DNA of 64,000 nt from an uncultured Pelagibacteraceae bacterium (GTDB lineage Bacteria > Pseudomonadota > Alphaproteobacteria > Pelagibacterales > Pelagibacteraceae), in assembly GCA_902587435.1 (NCBI GenBank), contig CACILF010000001.1, forward strand, positions 49,435 through 113,434, in the 5' to 3' direction. The stretch's first letter is position 1. Each line of letters begins with the position of its first letter. The translations under genes and the position numbers were made by a program. The notes below the pieces were generated by a model. That model was not told where the DNA came from. It did not search any database and worked only from the letters and a program-made list of their open reading frames with translations. Positions 60,421 through 64,000 of the stretch are shown in pieces.

Positions 60421-61311
60421 ATGAAAATTTTTGATTGTTTTATGTATTTTGATGAAGAAGTGGTTCTTGATTTAAGATTAAATACTTTAGACAAATATGT
60501 TGATTATTTTGTTATAGTGGAAAGTAATTTTACACATAGGGGCGATAAAAGAAACTTAAAATTTAATCATAAAAAATTTAAAAAATTTAAAGATAAAATA
60601 ATTTACCTAACTTTTGATAAAGAGCCTGAAGGAATAGAAGTTGTTTATGACAGTGATGATGAAGAAAAAAAATCAGGAAAATATATTCTTAATGCCGCCA
60701 AAAGAGAAAATGGTCAAAGAAATTATATAATAAACGGATTGCAAAAAGCTAATCCTGAAGATTTAATAATGATTTCTGACGTTGATGAAATTCCAAATCT
60801 TGAAGAGATAAATTTAAAGAATATAAAAGAAAAAATTTTAATGTTTCAACAAGATATGTTTTATTACAAGTTCGATTTAAAATTACCTGATATTATTTGG
60901 TCTGGAACTAAGGCATGTAGAAAAAAAGATCTATTAAGTCCTCAATGGTTAAGAAATATTAAAGATAAAAAATATCCTTTATTTAGATTGGATATAATTT
61001 TTTCAAAAGTTAAATATAATAGTATAAAATTTATTAAGAATGGAGGCTGGCATTTTTCAAATATAAAATCTCCTAAAGAAATAGAACATAAGTTAAAATC
61101 ATATTTACATCACAGAGAATTTGATGAAGAACCATTAAGCATAGATCAAATAGACGATATAATTAAGAATAAACAAGCAATTTATGACTTAAAAGTTGAT
61201 AAGACAGTCAATAAGGTTGGGACAGGAAGCAAACTAGTTAATTACAGTTTTAACAAGTTACCAATTTATTTAAAAGAAAATAAAGAAAATTATAGAGAGT
61301 GGTTAGATTAA
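60421..61311 (+). CDS. Glycosyltransferase family 17-like
   Basis: IFDCFMYFDEEVVLDLRLNTLDKYVDYFVIVESNFTHRG, MISDVDEIPN, GGWHFSNI. Confidence 0.88.
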   Translation: MKIFDCFMYFDEEVVLDLRLNTLDKYVDYFVIVESNFTHRGDKRNLKFNHKKFKKFKDKIIYLTFDKEPEGIEVVYDSDDEEKKSGKYILNAAKRENGQRNYIINGLQKANPEDLIMISDVDEIPNLEEINLKNIKEKILMFQQDMFYYKFDLKLPDIIWSGTKACRKKDLLSPQWLRNIKDKKYPLFRLDIIFSKVKYNSIKFIKNGGWHFSNIKSPKEIEHKLKSYLHHREFDEEPLSIDQIDDIIKNKQAIYDLKVDKTVNKVGTGSKLVNYSFNKLPIYLKENKENYREWLD

Positions 61312-61321
61312 AATAGAGTAT

Positions 61322-61948
61322 TTAGTATTGGATAGGCTCATTATCAATTGAGCGCCATAAATACCACGTTGCAACAGAACAATAAGGAGAAAATCTTTTT
61401 CTTAAAAAATTAACAAAATTTTTTGGAGGTAAATATTTTTTTTTATAGTTATTTGATATAGCTCTGAGTAATCCTATGTCTTGAATAGGCCATATATTTT
61501 CTCTATTAAAAGTAAATAATAGTATCATTTCTGCAGACCATCTTCCAATTTGTCTTAAAGTTGAAAGATAAACTATTGCCTCTTCATCGGTCATTTTTTT
61601 TATAAGATTTGGATTAAAGGATTTATTTGAAAATTTAATTGAAAGTTCTTTAATACCTTTGGCTTTTTGTCTACTAAGTCCACATTTTTTAAGTTTTTGA
61701 ATAGTAATTTTTTTAACTATTTTAGGATTAATTTTTCCATTACATGCTTGTTGAAATTTTTTGAAAACTGAGTTTGCAGCAGCAACACTGATTTGCTGGC
61801 CTATTATGCTTTTACAAAGAGAGAAAAAAATATCTTTTCTAGTAGTTAATGTTTTTTGTTTATATTTCTCAATTAACATTTTCATTACTCTATCTTTTTT
61901 AGATAAGTATTTTTTTGCTTTATTCCAATATTTTGGGGGCTTACTCAT
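61322..61948 (-). CDS. DNA-3-methyladenine glycosylase II-like (HhH-GPD)
   Basis: LCKSIIGQQISVAAANSVFKKF, IGRWSAEMILLFTFNRENIWPIQDIGLLRAI. Confidence 0.9.
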   Translation of the reverse strand: MSKPPKYWNKAKKYLSKKDRVMKMLIEKYKQKTLTTRKDIFFSLCKSIIGQQISVAAANSVFKKFQQACNGKINPKIVKKITIQKLKKCGLSRQKAKGIKELSIKFSNKSFNPNLIKKMTDEEAIVYLSTLRQIGRWSAEMILLFTFNRENIWPIQDIGLLRAISNNYKKKYLPPKNFVNFLRKRFSPYCSVATWYLWRSIDNEPIQY

Positions 61949-62822
61949 GTCTTGGCACAGATACTTGTTTTTTTAAAGCAACTTCTCTTCTAAATATTAT
62001 TATAGATGAAATTATAACCAATAAAGCTCCTAACAAAGTTTTAATCGAGGGCACTTCATTCCAAATCAAATATCCAAAAATAATTGCAAAAACTAATGCT
62101 AAGTATTTTAGAGGTGTAACAAGTGAAACTTCAGAGAACTTGTAAGATTGGCTAAGCCATAGATTTGCAACTCCACCAAAAATTCCAATAAAAGATAATA
62201 AAATTAAATCTTTTATATCTGGCATAATCCATCCAAAAGGAATTGTAAAAAAGCTTGCTATTGTTATCACGGCTGAAAAATTTAAAGCTATCAACCAAAT
62301 AGGCTCTGTGGTTGATAACTGCCTAATAGCAATAGCAACATACGATAATCCTAAGCAAAAAATTATGGGATAAATAAAATATATGTTTAGTGAACTAAAG
62401 CCTGGTTCTGAAATAACTACAATACCTATAAATCCTACAATTACTGCAAGCCATCTATAAAGCCCAACTTTCTCACTTAGAAAAAAAATTGAAAAAATAG
62501 TTGTAAAAATTGGTGCAGCAAATGAAATACTAACTACAGTTGCCAAAGGTAAGTTTCTTAAAGCAATAAATATTGAAATTAAAGCTATTAAACCGAATAG
62601 ACATCTTAAAAAGTGCAATCCAGCTCTCTTCGTGTAATAAAAATTTTTAAGTCTATCTCTAGGAATAATAAAAAAATAAAAAACTAAGCCAAAAAAACCT
62701 CTAAAAAATAATACCTGACCTAAAGGGTATGAATCAGACCATTTTACAATTAAATCCATTATAGAGAATGCACAAACAGACATAAACATGTACAAAAAGC
62801 CTAATTGATTTTTGGAAAGCAT
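61941..62822 (-). CDS. EamA/DMT family transporter
   Basis: Ten TM pattern, two EamA repeats; FFRGFFGLVFYF, SFAAPIFTTIFSIFFLSEKVG. Confidence 0.9.
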   Translation of the reverse strand: MLSKNQLGFLYMFMSVCAFSIMDLIVKWSDSYPLGQVLFFRGFFGLVFYFFIIPRDRLKNFYYTKRAGLHFLRCLFGLIALISIFIALRNLPLATVVSISFAAPIFTTIFSIFFLSEKVGLYRWLAVIVGFIGIVVISEPGFSSLNIYFIYPIIFCLGLSYVAIAIRQLSTTEPIWLIALNFSAVITIASFFTIPFGWIMPDIKDLILLSFIGIFGGVANLWLSQSYKFSEVSLVTPLKYLALVFAIIFGYLIWNEVPSIKTLLGALLVIISSIIIFRREVALKKQVSVPRHE

Positions 62823-62856
62823 AAGAATAACTTTAGTTTAAATAAAACAATAATCA

Positions 62857-63297
62857 ATGGAAATAGCAGTATTAGCATTAGGATGTTTTTGGGGGCCAGA
62901 AATTAAATTTGGAAAACTTGAAGGAATTACAAAAACAGAAGTGGGTTACTGCGGAGGAAATAATGACAAAACAACTTATGAGGAAGTTTGTTCAGGAAAC
63001 ACCAATCATGCTGAGGTTGTTAAGCTAGAATTTGATCCTATAAAAATTTCATATGAAGAAATTTTGCATTATTTTTTTGAAATTCATAATCCTACGACTT
63101 TAAATGCGCAGGGTCCTGATATTGGCACTCAATACAGAAGTGAAATATTTTATATAAACGAAGAACAAAAAAAAATTGCTGAAAAAATAATTGAAGAAAA
63201 TGATAAAGAATTATCTGGCAAAGTTGTTACAAAATTATCAAAACTAAAAAATTATTGTAAAGCTGAAGATTATCATCAAAAATATTTAGAAAAATAA
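62857..63297 (+). CDS. msrA: Peptide methionine sulfoxide reductase A
   Basis: LGCFWGPEIKF, EVGYCGG, DPIKISYEEILHYFFEIHNPTT, GTQYRS. Confidence 0.95.
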   Translation: MEIAVLALGCFWGPEIKFGKLEGITKTEVGYCGGNNDKTTYEEVCSGNTNHAEVVKLEFDPIKISYEEILHYFFEIHNPTTLNAQGPDIGTQYRSEIFYINEEQKKIAEKIIEENDKELSGKVVTKLSKLKNYCKAEDYHQKYLEK

Positions 63298-63304
63298 TTT
63301 AATT

Positions 63305-64000
63305 ATGTCTCTTGTAAGTACAGATTGGGTTAAAAAAAATATTAATAATGTTAAAATAATTGACTGCTCCTGGCACATGCCAAATGTGAAAAGAAATGGA
63401 TACAAAGAATATCTAGAAACACATATAGAAAATGCAATATTTTTTGATTTAGACAAAAATTCAGATCAAATAACTGACTTACCTCATATGCTTACAACTT
63501 CTAGTGATTGGGAAAAAATTATTTCAAAAATGGGAATATCGAATGAAGACGAAATAGTAGTTTATGATAATTCCGATGTATTAAGTTCATGCAGGTGCTG
63601 GTATAATTTTATATATTTTGGTCATAATGATAAACTAGTTCATGTTTTAGATGGTGGGCTTAAAAAATGGAAATCTGAAAATAAATCAACAACAAATATA
63701 ATTTCAAAATTTAATCCAACTAAGTACACTGCATTTGAAAGAAAAAATTTGGTTAAAAATAAAAAAGAAATTAATGAAAATATTAACAGTGAAAAATTTA
63801 AAGTTATTGACGCAAGAAGTAGAGAAAGGTTTGAAGGAAAAGTTGCTGAGCCAAGGAAAGGTTTGAGAAGTGGCTCAATTCCAAAATCTATGTGTTTACC
63901 TTTTGGAGATCTAATTAATAATGACAATACATTTAAAAATGAAAATGAAATTTCAAATGTATTTAAAAATATTTTAGGTGAAGAAATAACAACAAATATT
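63305..64000 (+). CDS. Rhodanese-type sulfurtransferase (SseA-like), 3' truncated by window edge
   Basis: Manually translated MSLVSTDWVKKNINNVKIIDCSWHMPNVKRNGYKEYLETHIENAIFFDLD...; open to window end. Confidence 0.9.
   Translation, partial: MSLVSTDWVKKNINNVKIIDCSWHMPNVKRNGYKEYLETHIENAIFFDLDKNSDQITDLPHMLTTSSDWEKIISKMGISNEDEIVVYDNSDVLSSCRCWYNFIYFGHNDKLVHVLDGGLKKWKSENKSTTNIISKFNPTKYTAFERKNLVKNKKEINENINSEKFKVIDARSRERFEGKVAEPRKGLRSGSIPKSMCLPFGDLINNDNTFKNENEISNVFKNILGEEITTNI

Noticed and set aside
61915-62145. Plus-strand ORFs at 61761-61976 and 61915-62145
   Set aside because: Antisense to the alkA-like and EamA genes.
63640-63927. 95-aa minus-strand ORF
   Set aside because: Antisense to the truncated rhodanese gene starting at 63305.

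Overview
The window is AT-rich, densely packed bacterial DNA. Its gene content and order (crtI-crtB-crtY-blh next to ispH-thrB-rnhA, cox cluster, lpx/waa genes, aceA with a ScfR-type regulator, purine catabolism genes) best fit an alphaproteobacterium of the SAR11/Pelagibacter type; this assignment is inference. I see no rRNA, tRNA, CRISPR array, transposase or phage genes. Main blocks: retinal/carotenoid genes (1-4026); ispH-thrB-rnhA; a low-density accessory patch (about 6350-8943) with several unannotated micro-ORFs, a frame-disrupted membrane gene and a DarT/DarG-like ADP-ribosylation toxin-antitoxin pair placed directly behind thrC; an aa3-type cytochrome oxidase cluster; lipid A genes; purD/rsmD/pgi/lspA/ileS/ribF; groESL; aceA with a divergent ScfR-like regulator, a conserved-looking 22-bp direct repeat and a 54-aa micro-ORF; hsp20 with an RpoH-like promoter and a possible ROSE-type leader; and a purine-to-allantoin cluster in which PuuD and a cytochrome c are separate genes. 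The most interesting items are darGT behind thrC, the micro-ORF cascade next to it, the aceA/scfR operator region, and the split PuuD/cytochrome c. All family calls come from reading the translations; no database search was run.
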